Positions 9,421 to 18,883 of a stretch of DNA of 64,000 bases are shown piece by piece. The notes under the pieces are model-generated. The model worked only from the letters and a program-made list of their open reading frames with translations, was not told the DNA's origin and did not search any database. Each line of letters begins with the position of its first letter. Position 1 is the stretch's first letter. Both the position numbers and the translations under genes were made by a program. The DNA lies in assembly GCA_024195265.1 (NCBI GenBank), contig JAJLRJ010000008.1, forward strand, positions 27,435,432-27,499,431. The letters run 5' to 3'. This stretch comes from Dendrophyllia cribrosa. Its lineage: Eukaryota; Cnidaria; Anthozoa; Scleractinia; Dendrophylliidae.

Positions 9421-10365
9421 CTCAAATCACCGGCTTTTGCAAAAAAAAAAAAAAAAGATTTTAAGTGGCTAAACTACTGAGAGGATAATCAAACACTGAA
9501 AAATAATTCTCTTAGTACGCACTGTAATTTGATGTTTTTGGATATTCTCACTAAGGTCACTAAGGAACTTTTTAAATGATCAAAACTTAAGATCACACAG
9601 GTAGATATTATTTCCCAAATATACAACATTTACATGATGTAGCATTGTTTGTTAATGAACTGAGTGAAATGTGCTTTGTATAAATATACGGTATCTTAAG
9701 TTTACAGCATTCTTCATAAAATAGTTCAATAAGAAATAACATTCGAATGGTTTAGTAAGGAGAATTTCTGTTTACAATTTGGATAAAAACATTTTGTTAG
9801 GAAAAAAAAAAATTCTGTTAGCAATCATGACCAGCTAATGTGTAGCAACTGTATACATGTAGGTAAACACATGACACATCAACATTACTGCTTCACATTT
9901 ATTATTGGAACGGTGATCAGTATCTTAAATCTCCTCACAATATCAGTGTACGAGCAAGTACATAGATTATGCAAATTGAGAACCTCATCACCTTCAACAT
10001 GAGTTGTCTGTGGAAATTGAATACAAATTCACTATAGTTATATGGCTATGTGAACTGTATTGACACCAATAAGGAGAATGTACATCAACATAGTAACCTC
10101 CTGTGATCTCAACCATTCAAGCAAATAGCAAACTGTCCAGCACCAGCTACCATTTATTTTATTTTAGGAAGACAGGGCACAAAGTACAAGTTAAGTGGAA
10201 GAGACTGGGAACGAAAATGTCTCAACTTTAAATTCTGGGGCCATTGCCAGCAAGCAACCCAACCTCTCCATTTAAATCAGAAATTCCATCTCTCCCTCCC
10301 ACATCGCTAAAATTTTGCAGTGCATCCTCCCCCGAGCTTCGCGAGGTTCTGCGAGACACGTATTT
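9421..10365 (+). other. Non-coding body of Helitron-like copy 1
   Basis: There is a poly(A) run near 9441, then AT-rich DNA that aligns inverted to about 56310-57800 and to 38938-40010. No sustained ORF appears. Confidence 0.6.
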
Positions 10366-10369
10366 CTAG

Positions 10370-10818
10370 TCTACTCCCGCAGTCATGAGACAGAAGAAGT
10401 GACCGAAGAAGTGACCTACACCTCTTTACCTGGGGCGTTGTTATGGTTGTCCGATGGAACAAAACTATTCAATTTAGGCAGTGCACATTTTTTATACCTC
10501 TGCCCAGAGTGAATGATTCGCCTCTCTGTCCCCTTAGAGCCCTAGTAAATGTTTATGATTTAACGAGAGAAGCCGGACCTTACGATTCAGCCTTTATGTA
10601 CCGCCAAGGGACAAATCTAGTACTCTTAACCTACAACAAATTTCTGCAGAAGTTAAAACTGACGTTAAGCGCTGCGGGTTTAAATGTAGAGTGATATGCT
10701 GGACATTCGTTAAGGCGAGGCGGTGCCAGTAGAAGTAATAAAGATTCAGCGAGATTGGAAATCCAATGCCTATGAACGCTACTTGGAGAACTCTTTCAGA
10801 GACCGATTGAAACAGTCG
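10370..10818 (+). pseudogene. DIRS tyrosine recombinase, C-terminal catalytic part
   Basis: This continues the recombinase broken at 6617. The frame begins LLPQS and reads through RWNKTIQFRQCTFFIPLPR to LNVE. After a stop it gives YAGHSLRRGGAS, the HxxR box, and after a frameshift VIKIQRDWKSNAYERYLENS, which carries the nucleophilic tyrosine. The order of boxes is complete but the reading frame is not. The junction loses or gains a few bases relative to FFRKSNLL-type sequences, so the target may have been altered on insertion. Confidence 0.8.
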
Positions 10819-10829
10819 CAATAGTAGCG

Positions 10830-11065
10830 AAACATGTCGGTAGTAATTAGAATTTTGAGTGTAACACAATTTTGAGGGATTTGGAGGGCATTTGCATGGT
10901 TTAATAAAGCCCATTGTTACCCCCAAAAATTGTGTGATATTTTAAGTGGTAGATAAACTATGTTCATCGTAGTTTAAAATTCCGGCGTTATCTTTGAGGT
11001 AGGAAATTATGTTATGCGTGGAATGTACAGTTTATCAATGCGTGATCCAAAGATCCAGAGTGTTA
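10830..11065. other. DIRS 3' non-coding end and spacer
   Basis: No frame or repeat boundary is clear. It presumably includes the 3' terminal region of DIRS copy 2. Confidence 0.35.
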
Positions 11066-11068
11066 GCT

Positions 11069-11767
11069 TCATTTAGCGAGCGTTTGCGATACAAGCTGCT
11101 GTAAGTCAGGGGCATTAAAACCTTTTAGGGACGAGGTGCGACTTTTTGATCCAAAGAAAGTAACCCAAACTAAGGAGAGTATAGCAAACCAGAAAAATGG
11201 CGGAGCAGGCACGAGCAAAAGACAGGTCGAGATGTAAGGAAAGACAAGAATAAGCCAAAGCTTAAGGAGATAGCTGAATTTCGCCCATGTGGCCATCGTC
11301 GATGTACAACGAACAAGGTATAAGAAGAGAACGAAAATAATGAGACGCGAGAAGGCCAATAGAGTGATAAATATAAACCGAAGATTTCCAGCAAAAAGGG
11401 ATAGTTTTACTGGTAAAATACCAGCCACCCCACTCAAAACCAAAATATGTACGACTTTCCGGGGTTAGGAGTACGTGATCGTAGCCAGATTTGTCGTCAC
11501 AAACTGACTGCAAGGAAGAAGGGGAAACGTAACGAGGGAGAGATATAAGTGTGAATCTAATTTAAGGGGCATGTCTTTGATCCACATATTTAGAAAACGG
11601 TTATCGTTGCACAAACGAGGTTTTGAGGGCTCAACTGTTAAAGGCATAATCAAGGATCCAGCAGCAGCGTCTGACGAAATTTGGAAGTCTGGAATGGGGG
11701 CACAGGTTGGAGTAAGGAAGAAGCTCAAACCGTCCCAAGATTGGAATTTTAAGGAATTAGGATGCAA
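11069..11767 (-). pseudogene. DIRS reverse transcriptase relic, minus strand
   Basis: Read on the minus strand from 11767: PSKPRLCNDNRFLNMWIKD, then after a frameshift DDKSGYDHVLLTPES (motif A region) and YFGFEWGGWYF, then CSLYIDDGHMGEI (motif C with both Asp), then LSLGYFLWIKKSHLVP. This is the same RT type as in the DIRS relic at the start of the window. It has a frameshift, a stop and no flanking RNase H, so it is a fragment. Its 5' side (toward 11780) is shared with a duplication near 21345. Confidence 0.8.
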
Positions 11768-12124
11768 CTGTCATAGAGCATAAAGCCATGTCCAGTTAAT
11801 CTGCTTTTAAACGCCCCTTAAACTCGCTTGAAATATGTGTTTCGTTTGACTTCAGCATAAAGCAACTTTACCAAGTTATTGGCTATGGAACTGAAGAGTT
11901 TAAGCTACGCACTTCGTTTTCTTTTTTCAAAATGAGAGTAGGCATGGTAGAAGGCGTTTCGTGAATATATATGTCTAAACAATATCCTTCCTTGCATCAA
12001 TCGCATTGACTGAACATTTATAATTTATTTTTATTCAGTTGGTTCCGTTCACTATGGGTCCGCGTTGCAATCTCGCCGGCCAATCCTTTTTCCTCTATTG
12101 TTTGGGGTCATTCCTGCTCGATTG
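11755..12124. repeat. Duplicated segment, unfilled copy
   Basis: This sequence recurs as three pieces at 21345-21419, 25504-25754 and 26389-26430, separated there by two insertions. Here it is uninterrupted and shows the single TTAA at 11818-11821 that became the target in the other copy. No coding signal is visible. Confidence 0.85.
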
Positions 12125-12257
12125 CTCACCAATACACCCCGACAACTTGAGATGGATAAGCTTGGGGGAAATCATTAATTAAATATTAACATAACATTGA
12201 GCTTGACTGTTGCTAATGTAAACGAAAGCGTTCTAGAACAAAAATTAAATCAGAATA

Positions 12258-12867
12258 TGCTTGAAAAAAGCAAATTAGCTTAGCTTAAATGTCGTCAAAA
12301 CAAAGTACATGATAATAGCCAGTCAAAATAAGATCAGAAACCTGGATTATCCTTTCCAAATTCAAGTAGATAATAAATCACTGAAAAGGGAATTGACATA
12401 TAAATATCTCGGAGTAGAGATAGGTCAATCCCTTACTTGGAAAGAACATATAGACAAAATTACCAAAAAGGTTTCGGGAGGAATTGGCGCGCTGAAAAGA
12501 GTAAGGAATCTCGTTCCAAATGAAACCTTGACTACAATGTATAATTCCCTTGTGCTGCCATATTTTGATTATTGTAGCGCAATTTGGGGAACATATGGAA
12601 AGAGATTATCTGATACACTCCAAAAGCCTCCAAAACAGAGCTGCTAGAGCGATCACTTTTCCAATTATGATAAACGTTCGGCTGAATTACTGGATGAACT
12701 AGTATGGGATAATCTTGAAGAAAGATGATCAAAACAGTTTATACCAATACTAATGTATAAAACACTATATGGAGGCACTCCAAATTACCTGACTAATTTG
12801 TTTGAAAATACAAACAATATCCACTCTTACAACCTGAGAAATTCATCAGAAAATTTGTTTGTGCCTA
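12258..12867 (+). pseudogene. Jockey/CR1-like LINE, RT thumb and C-terminus
   Basis: The frame reads KANxLSLNVVKTKYMIIAS, then YKYLGVEIGQSLTWKEHI, ITKKVSGGIGALKRVR, LVLPYFDYCSAIWGT, and, after a one-base frameshift near 12620, LQNRAARAITF, ELLDELVWDNLE and LMYKTLYGGTPNYL. This is the conserved C-terminal region of non-LTR retrotransposon reverse transcriptases. The element is 5' truncated. It is cut at 12867 by another LINE, and its tail reappears at about 15822. A second copy is at 30527-31290. Confidence 0.85.
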
Positions 12868-13045
12868 GGAAACACCATATTTTCAGTTTTTCTTTTCCTT
12901 TCATCACGAAACACCGAAACAGGCTCCTTTAAACTGAACAGAGATATATTTTCGACGACTGCGAGGCCGGCTGGTCGCATGTTGTTCGACCGCTCAGGAG
13001 TCCGCGATGGAATAATGTCTGCCTCGGATGATTATGAGTTATTCA
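12868..13045 (+). repeat. Inverted copy of the L1-like LINE 5' region
   Basis: The blocks GAAACAGGCTCCTTTAAACT, GACGACTGCGAGGCCGGCTG and GACCGCTCAGGAGTCCGCG recur as reverse complements at 15556-15735. The arms are separated by about 2.5 kb that contains the LINE body. Confidence 0.85.
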
Positions 13046-13110
13046 TTCATTCATTCATTTATTTGTCATTAACCACATTAAAAATATATATAATAATAAT
13101 AATACAATAC
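13041..13110. repeat. (ATTC)n and (ATA)n microsatellites
   Basis: Four ATTC units are followed, about 40 bases later, by an ATATAATAATAATA run. Both interrupt the inverted LINE 5' copy. Confidence 0.8.
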
Positions 13111-13299
13111 ACTAGGAATTTATAATAACTTAAAAGACGATAGACTACAAAATGTTTAAGGTGGTAGTGACAAGGAAGCCTATATAGAAGCCGGGGGCTT
13201 ATTAAATAACTCACGATAAAACTCAAGAAAAAAACATAAATTTTATGTGTTTTTTTTTCAAATATTTTTTCAGTTTAAGCCTCTTCCTTGCCAGTATAT

Positions 13300-13575
13300 C
13301 TTTCTCAATTGGATGGTGTTAATTTTTGCTGATTTTGGTGGATTCTTGTACAGTAGAAGATCTGGAAGATGGATGCCACCAAGTATTTGTAACACGACCC
13401 CACAAGGGCCAGCTTTACTTTTTATCGTGTTTAAATAACATCGTAACATCGTACGCCCGAAAAGTGTTAAATCTCGTGTTTGCCACAAATTAAGCTTAAC
13501 GTTCATCTTGTGGATTTTAACAAAAAAGTTTAAATTATTGTTTGTATCTTGATTGTAAGATATGTTCGCACCCAA
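13300..13575 (-). pseudogene. L1-like LINE ORF2, C-terminal segment
   Basis: The minus-strand translation FVKIHKMNVKLNLWQTRDLT and then LFGRTML matches the post-RT region of L1-type ORF2 proteins (NLWxxRxLTLxGR motif). It is followed by TIKSKAGPCGVVLQILGGIH-like sequence and runs into the inverted 5' copy. Confidence 0.7.
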
Positions 13576-13739
13576 CGTTTTAATTGGTTCTTGAGAGAAA
13601 TGAATTTAGAGGTTTAGTTTTAGTTTCTTTTGCCGAACCGATCCACATTGCTTTAGTTTTCTTCTTGTTCAATTTGAGACCAGAAATGTCACGGAATTCG
13701 CTAACAATTTTCATGTTTTCCTTTAGTGCGTTTACATCT

Positions 13740-14330
13740 TTACATATCTGAGTGGTGTCGTCTGCAAATTGGCTTATTTTGGCTTCTACAGAGCTCGGCA
13801 GTTCTATTCCTCTGCAATTTACGGATTGCCTTATTTTTTGCTAGAATTTCTACAGCTACAGCTATAACAAATAGGAGAGGGCTTAAAGGGCAGCCTTGTC
13901 GAACACCTCTTGAGACTTTAAATAGGTTAGTCATAAAACCACCATTCATTACCTCACTTTCTACATCGTTATAAAGGACTGAAATCCATTTTCTTATTAT
14001 TCCCATTCTATCTTCCCTTGAAGGCTTTTTCGAAATCAACGAAAAGCAAAATTCCTGGGATTTTTTTTTAACATCTGTATATTCCATTAGATCATTTAGG
14101 AATCGAACGTTTCGCCCAATGAATCTTCCCTTAATAAAACCTGTTTGATCTGAGTGCTGGGATCCGTTTTGGCAATGTTGTCTCGATTCTTTTGGAAATT
14201 ACCTTACTAATAATTTTATAATCTGTACATTTAGTAGTGTTATTGGACGCCAGTTTTTTAATACGATCAGGTAGTTTTCATCCTTGGGTATTAAAATAAT
14301 AATCCTCGTCTTTGTAACACCGATAACTTT
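13740..14330 (-). pseudogene. L1-like LINE reverse transcriptase
   Basis: Minus-strand frames give IIILIPKDENYL, LKNWRPITLLN, DYKIISKVISKRIE, TGFIKGRFIGRNVRFLNDLM and then VSRGVRQGCPLSPLLFVIAV. This is the canonical LINE RT series, ending with motif B. The FADD motif C is lost or shifted. At least two frameshifts separate the blocks. Confidence 0.85.
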
Positions 14331-15059
14331 CCGCTGCCGTAAGCCGTTTTAAAAGAGTCCAATAGAGCGTTGCCTAAGAGGTCGAAAAAAGTCTCGAGTG
14401 ATATTTTTCTCCTTTTTCGATCCATTTGACTTTAGATCTAAAAATAGCGCCCTTACCTTTCATTTCATATATTTCGTGCAACTCTTTCTTTAAACTTTCG
14501 TATTTCGATGATCGAGACAAACGTCATTACAAATTTTTGCATCCAGCTCCTCTATTTTACGTTGAATAGTGGACTCACGTGATTTAGATTAATTCATTTT
14601 TCTTTTGGAGAAGCGTATTGTTTCCGCTCTAATTTCCATTTTAATTAATTCCCAGAGTAATTGTTTATTTTCAACTTCTTGGTATTTGTGCAAAATGATT
14701 GGGTAATATTACTACCCACTCATTTTTACATAGTTTTCATCTTGCAGTAAAGTGTTGTTAAATTTCCAGGTTCCCGGACCTCGCTTAAATTCATCATCTA
14801 GTTTCATACTAAAAAAAATCGCCTTATGATCGGGTACGATCGAAGCCCGCGTTTCCACTTTTTTAATATTACCACTTACTAAAAAAAACAGTCTAGTCGT
14901 GATTTTAGCTTCTTGGTTTTAGATTCGTATGTAAAAGTTCTAGTTTTGGGTGAATTGCACGATAAATATCTACAAGATTATCTTCCTTCATGAAATAAAT
15001 TAATGAATTTCTATAGTTTGTCTCTTTTCAGGGCAAACCACCTTACTTATTTATGGCAT

Positions 15060-15540
15060 TTAAAGTTGTATTCCAATCACCTGCGACTATTAGGTTAGAG
15101 GTATCAGTCAACGATATGATTTTCATACTGAGTAAACCTATGAATTCCAATTGCTTACGGTAGTCTGTCGGAGCATAAATAGTTACAACATTGAAAGTAT
15201 TATTGCCTATTTAGACGTAGTACAATAATCTTCCATTCGAGTCATTTTTTAGCTCTTCTGCAGAGAACAAACAGTTAGGTTTCACAATGACGCACACACT
15301 TCTGGAGTGATCTGAGCCGTGAGACAAAAATATCTGGCCTCCCCATTCCGCCAACCAAATCCGTTCTCGTCTTTTAAATTTGAAAACGTTTCTTAAAGAA
15401 GATACTGATCAGCTTTTTGGTTTTTCAAGTATGAAAAAAATTGACCTTCTTTTCTCACGATTTCTTAGACCTCTTACATTAAGCGACAAAATTTTAAAGA
15501 TATACTGGCAAGGAAGAGGCTTAAACTGAAAAAAATATTT
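15060..15540 (-). pseudogene. L1-like LINE apurinic endonuclease domain
   Basis: Minus-strand translation gives ILSLNVRGLRNREKRRSIF (start of the AP endonuclease), a QYLLQET-type block, then GGQIFLSHGSDHSRSVCVIV, VVTIYAPTDYRKQLEFIGLL and LIVAGDWNTTLNAINK, in the right order. Frameshifts and one stop interrupt it. In active LINEs this domain nicks the target for priming. Confidence 0.85.
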
Positions 15541-15729
15541 GAAAAAAAAAAACATAAATAACTCACAATCATCCGAGGCAGACATCATTCCAACGCGGAC
15601 TCCTGAGCGATCGAACAACATGCGACTAGCCGGCCTCGCAGTCGTCGAAAATATATCTCTGTTCAGTTTAAAGGAGCCTGTTTCGGTGTTTCGTGATGAA
15701 AGGAAAATAAAAACTGAAAATATGGTGTT

Positions 15730-15826
15730 TCGGTGTTTCGTTTCTGTGTTTCGGTGTTTCGTTTCGCTGTTTTCCGTGTTTCGTTTCGGTGTTTCGTTTC
15801 GCTGTTTCGTGGTTTAGTAATGCCCG
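15730..15826. repeat. GTTTCGGTGTTTCGT simple tandem array
   Basis: Irregular repeats of TTTCGGTG and TTTCGT fill this interval, at the 5' edge of the L1-like LINE and right next to the resumed tail of the older LINE. Confidence 0.85.
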
Positions 15827-16880
15827 TGGTTAAATAAAGATTATGTATGTATTGTAGTCATGCAATTCTAAGAATTGCATTTTAACCTTAAAATTAAACT
15901 ATATAAGGTTTTTTTTGAAGAATTATTTTATCGACAAGGAGTACCTTTTTTATGAGATAACATAAGAATAAAATCTTGAACAGTCAGTTAAAAACGAGCA
16001 ACAGTCTCCAAACGTTCTGATGTCGCAGTGCAATTACAAATATTCAAGATAAAAAAGGCTACAACAAGAGATCTTATCGCCGCCATGTTTACGTCACCTT
16101 TAAATAAGGCACATTTTGATGTCATCAGACATGAATCATTTCCAATTGAAGGCACTTTTCGTGTCACATACACAGACGAAATTTCGAACCCCGCGTTTAG
16201 GCCTGTTTTAGCACGCGTATATATGCGCCCTTTTGGACGAAGAAACGTTGACTCGTGAAAAGCATAAACCATGAACGATGAGACAGAATGGGAGTCTGGG
16301 TAGGAAGCATTGGCAAGCTTATTAATATTCTATTTCTTGATAATCAAGGTGTTTTCTTTGCTTGAGACATTTAAGAGCATGATTTAGCATCCTGTGTTAA
16401 TATAATGTATATTTTGTCACAGACGAAGATTAATTTTTCCAACTTCCCAGTAAACCTTTGGGTCGCATGCATCGTTCATGGTTTATGCTTTTCACCCGAC
16501 AACGTTTCTTCAATTTGGTGTATACGCGCTCGTGGTGACGCATATATATGCGTATTTTAGTATGCGCATATGTGTGATGTAAATAATGTAAATAGCCGTA
16601 TATATGGGATAATAGCCCATGCATAATGGACTTTAATGAGTATACGCGGCAAAAATACCCACGTTTATCATGTCATAATTTTGAAACGAATGGCCAACTA
16701 TAACTATACAATTTCTCGACTTCAGAAGGTCCTGCCGATCCAAACAAAACCCAAGTTATTTTTTTAAATTTACACATCCTTGGCAGTATTGACAAAACAT
16801 AAAGGACTGGAATGAGATTTCTTAAAACTGTTGACAAAAACCAGAGATAACTCAAAATATTATTAATAATCTTTCGTTTA
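15822..16880. repeat. Duplicated segment A: LINE tail plus 3' flank
   Basis: The sequence from GTGGTTAAATAAAGATTATG onward matches 31268 onward at high identity for about 430 bases, and again at 16560-16880 versus 32335-32602 and 33262-33320. The LINE body precedes both copies, so LINE and flank were duplicated together or the flank is part of a longer 3' unit. This copy lacks the insertions at 31702, 32173 and 32603 and serves as the unfilled reference. Confidence 0.8.
16234..16512. mobile_element. Small foldback element
   Basis: GAAGAAACGTTGACTCGTGA and the adjacent AAAAGCATAAACCATGAACG recur inverted at 16467-16512, giving arms of about 43 bp around a 190-bp AT-rich core. Duplicated segment B (near 31675) lacks this unit, consistent with a separate insertion. 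It has no ORF. Confidence 0.6.
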
Positions 16881-16899
16881 CCAGGGTTTCTGGAATCAC

Positions 16900-17541
16900 A
16901 GGAAACCCAAGCGTAATGTTTGCATATTAATGATATTTGAAAATATAAGACATTGTATGGAATTTCGAATTCAACGTTTTAAGCAATATATAAAATCAAA
17001 ATTGCTGAATAAAATCGTTGAAACATTTACTGGTGTTGTATTCTATCTTTATACAGTGCTTCTACGCTATTTGAACGATTTTTTGTCCATTTATCTTACC
17101 CTGTATAATATAATGGAAAGGAAGGAGAGTTCGGTAGCTTTCAGTGTTCGACACGTGTCCACAAATGGCTAATTTTTCACACAAAAATAGGTGCTGCTCC
17201 TATTCTGACTGGTCGTCCTCACAGTAGAATAACGTTAAATTGCATTTCTTCGAACAACTTGAACATCCCTTGCTATTATGACGAATAAGCCGCTCCACAA
17301 AATCACCTACCACTGCAAAATGGGCGCCAGAAAGCGTGAAGAACAGAATAGACTACGGATGCGCGGTCAACACTGGGTACTAGAGTAAAATCAAACCCCA
17401 CAGGGAAGGGCACGTTCAATTTTGTCAACCTGCCATTTTTGTTGCGCCTACCACCCGGTGAGGACCAAGTTGTCACTCTGCTTATCATGCTTTCGACATT
17501 AAAACGGCCTCTTGAAGAGGAGGAGACAAGGAAGAAAAGAT
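16900..17541. repeat. Left arm of a 2-kb inverted repeat
   Basis: This is nearly identical in inverse to 18243-18883. The arms are about 640 bp with a 700-bp centre. Frames readable in one arm are read on the opposite strand in the other. No terminal target duplication was resolved. Confidence 0.9.
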
Positions 17542-17675
17542 GGAAAACGGACCGTGTATCTGTTTCCTTCTTTAGAAATTGGTAAGTAAAACATTTACCA
17601 ACATTTATATTTACATTGAGCTCGGTTCAGCTCTTCCGCTTTTCCAAGACATTAATTTTTTTCTTTAGGTAATAA

Positions 17676-17819
17676 GGGCCTGGTCGCACTACAGTAAAAA
17701 AAATCGAGAAAAACAAAAGAAACCGCTCCGGTGGGACACGCTTTTTGTAGAATGTGTTTGTTTTTATGTCATTTTGCACGGGCAAATTTTTTTTTCATTT
17801 CTGTAGTGCGACCAGGCCC
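17676..17819. mobile_element. TTA-type MITE, short copy (GGGCCTGGTCGCAC ends)
   Basis: The perfect 19-bp TIRs begin GGGCCTGGTCGCACTACAG. The flanks are TAA on the left and TAT on the right. Longer relatives at 26452 and 34320 are flanked by TTA. TWA target duplication and GG-rich termini suggest the PIF/Harbinger superfamily. The 144-bp interior is non-coding. Confidence 0.75.
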
Positions 17820-17974
17820 TATCACGTAAATGTAATCTGCCAAATTAATTTCAGGCACCCACGTGCAAATATTTTTTTTGTTTTACCGATATAACATTTT
17901 AATTACCGATATAAATTCTAATTACGTTAAAATGCCATTCATTTTTGTAAAGAAAAAGCACGCTTTTACCTCGA

Positions 17975-18121
17975 ATAGGTGGTTTTCATGTTACGTCATC
18001 GCCGCCGTGCTGGTGGACATAAACAATTGTTCTCTCATTAGCTCCTTTTGTTCGTCCACCAGCATTTGTTCGTTTCACTATTGTTATCTATGTCTCCAGA
18101 GATTGATTGCAAACCACCTAT
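17975..18121. mobile_element. MITE with ATAGGTGGTTT ends
   Basis: ATAGGTGGTTT at 17975 is mirrored by AAACCACCTAT at 18111. Inside is a strong hairpin in which GCTGGTGGAC is mirrored by GTCCACCAGC. TA flanks are compatible with a TA target. It lies in the centre of the large inverted repeat. Confidence 0.5.
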
Positions 18122-18183
18122 AGCGTATGGCGTGTTTCACAACAGTTACAAAGCACAATTCAGTTGCACGGTTTACGTTTTCA

Positions 18184-18241
18184 CAAAAAAGTAAAAACAG
18201 TAAAATGTCAATTATTGACATTTTACCGTTTTTACTTTTTT
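18184..18241. repeat. Near-perfect 58-bp palindrome
   Basis: AAAAAAGTAAAAACAGTAAA and TGTCAAT are followed by their inverse with two mismatches. It sits exactly at the inner edge of the right arm of the 2-kb inverted repeat. Confidence 0.85.
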
Positions 18242-18242
18242 C

Positions 18243-18883
18243 GTCTTTTCTTCCTTGTCTCCTCCTCTTCAAGAGGCCTCTTTAATGTCGAAAGCATGAT
18301 AAGCAGAGTGACAACTTGGTCCTCACCGGGTGGTAGGCGCAACAAAAATGACAGGTTGACAAAATTGAACGTGCCCTTCCCTGTGGGGTTTGATTTTACT
18401 CTGGTACCCAGTGTTGACCGCGCATCCGTGGTCTATTCTGTTCTTCACGCTTTCTGACGCCCATTTTGCAGTGGTATGTGGTTTTGTGGAGCGGCTTATT
18501 CGTCATAATAACAAGGAATGTTCAAGTTGTTCGAAGAAATGCAATTTAACGTTATTCTACTGTGAGGACGACCAGTCAGAATGGGAGCAGCACCTATTTT
18601 TGTGTGAAAAATGAGCCATTTGTGGACACGTGTCGAACGCTGAAAGCTGCCGAACTCTCCTTCCTTTCCATTATATTATACAAGGTAAGATAAATGGACA
18701 AAAAATCGTTCAAATAGCGTAGAAGCACTGTATAAAGATAGAATACAACACCAGTAAATGTTTCAACAATTTTATTCAGCAATTTTGATTTTATATATTG
18801 CTTAAAACGTTGAATTCGAAATTCCATACAATGTCTTATATTTTCAAATATCATTAATATGCAAACATTACGCTTGGGTTTCC
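18243..18883. repeat. Right arm of the 2-kb inverted repeat
   Basis: This is the inverse of 16900-17541. In the plus frame at 18390-18611 there is an 74-residue ORF with a Cys/His-rich end (CSSCSKKC, then HLFLC). The same frame is broken in the left arm. I cannot assign a function. Confidence 0.9.

Larger units (their letters stand above)
6618..10369 (+). mobile_element. Helitron-like element, copy 1 (contains a PLE)
   Basis: The right end is ACGTATTTCTAG, followed by T. Two other copies in the window (34907 and 56286, both inverted) end in the same CTAG, also followed by T. A CTRR end next to T is the Helitron 3' rule, and a short TCGC/GCGA stem lies just inside. The left end, in an A-rich DIRS context, begins with a GC-rich segment (GCGAAGCGAGGGCCGAAGGC). 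The shared interior (8844-10369) aligns inverted to 56286-58370. No Rep/helicase frame is present, so it is non-autonomous. The assignment is inference: a canonical 5' TC was not found. Confidence 0.45.
3190..10960 (+). mobile_element. DIRS/Ngaro-like retroelement (copy 2), split by nested insertions
   Basis: Gag-like, RT, RNase H and tyrosine-recombinase segments follow one another on the plus strand. The recombinase is interrupted at 6617 and resumes at 10370. The insert is a Helitron-like element that itself contains a PLE. The recombinase keeps its Arg box (FYSFFRK), HSLRRGG box and a Tyr box (NAYERYLE). The gag-like zinc knuckle and the GLKWQF and LYDTKLPFG blocks of RT are also clear. 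A microsatellite has replaced part of the RT palm near 4525. The outer boundaries are approximate because the terminal repeats were not resolved. Confidence 0.8.
12868..15735 (-). mobile_element. L1/Tx1-like LINE, decayed, with inverted copy of its 5' end
   Basis: On the minus strand the order is 5' untranslated sequence (15540-15735), endonuclease, RT and a C-terminal domain ending near 13300. Beyond that, 12868-13045 plus 13235-13305 repeat the 5' end in the opposite (plus) orientation. It is inserted in the Jockey/CR1-like LINE. Many stops and frameshifts are present. Confidence 0.75.

Noticed and set aside
10802..10841. Hammerhead-like pattern (ACCGA stem, CGC/GCG stem II, GAAACATGTC, TCGGT)
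   Set aside because: The CTGANGA core is not present (TTGAAAC), and the first part is the C-terminal coding end of the DIRS recombinase (YERYLENSFRDRLKQSQ). I treat the resemblance as chance.
15988..16272. 94-codon minus-strand frame shared with 31430-31612
   Set aside because: It is shared only because the whole segment is duplicated. The second copy has frame changes at its start, and there is no recognisable domain.
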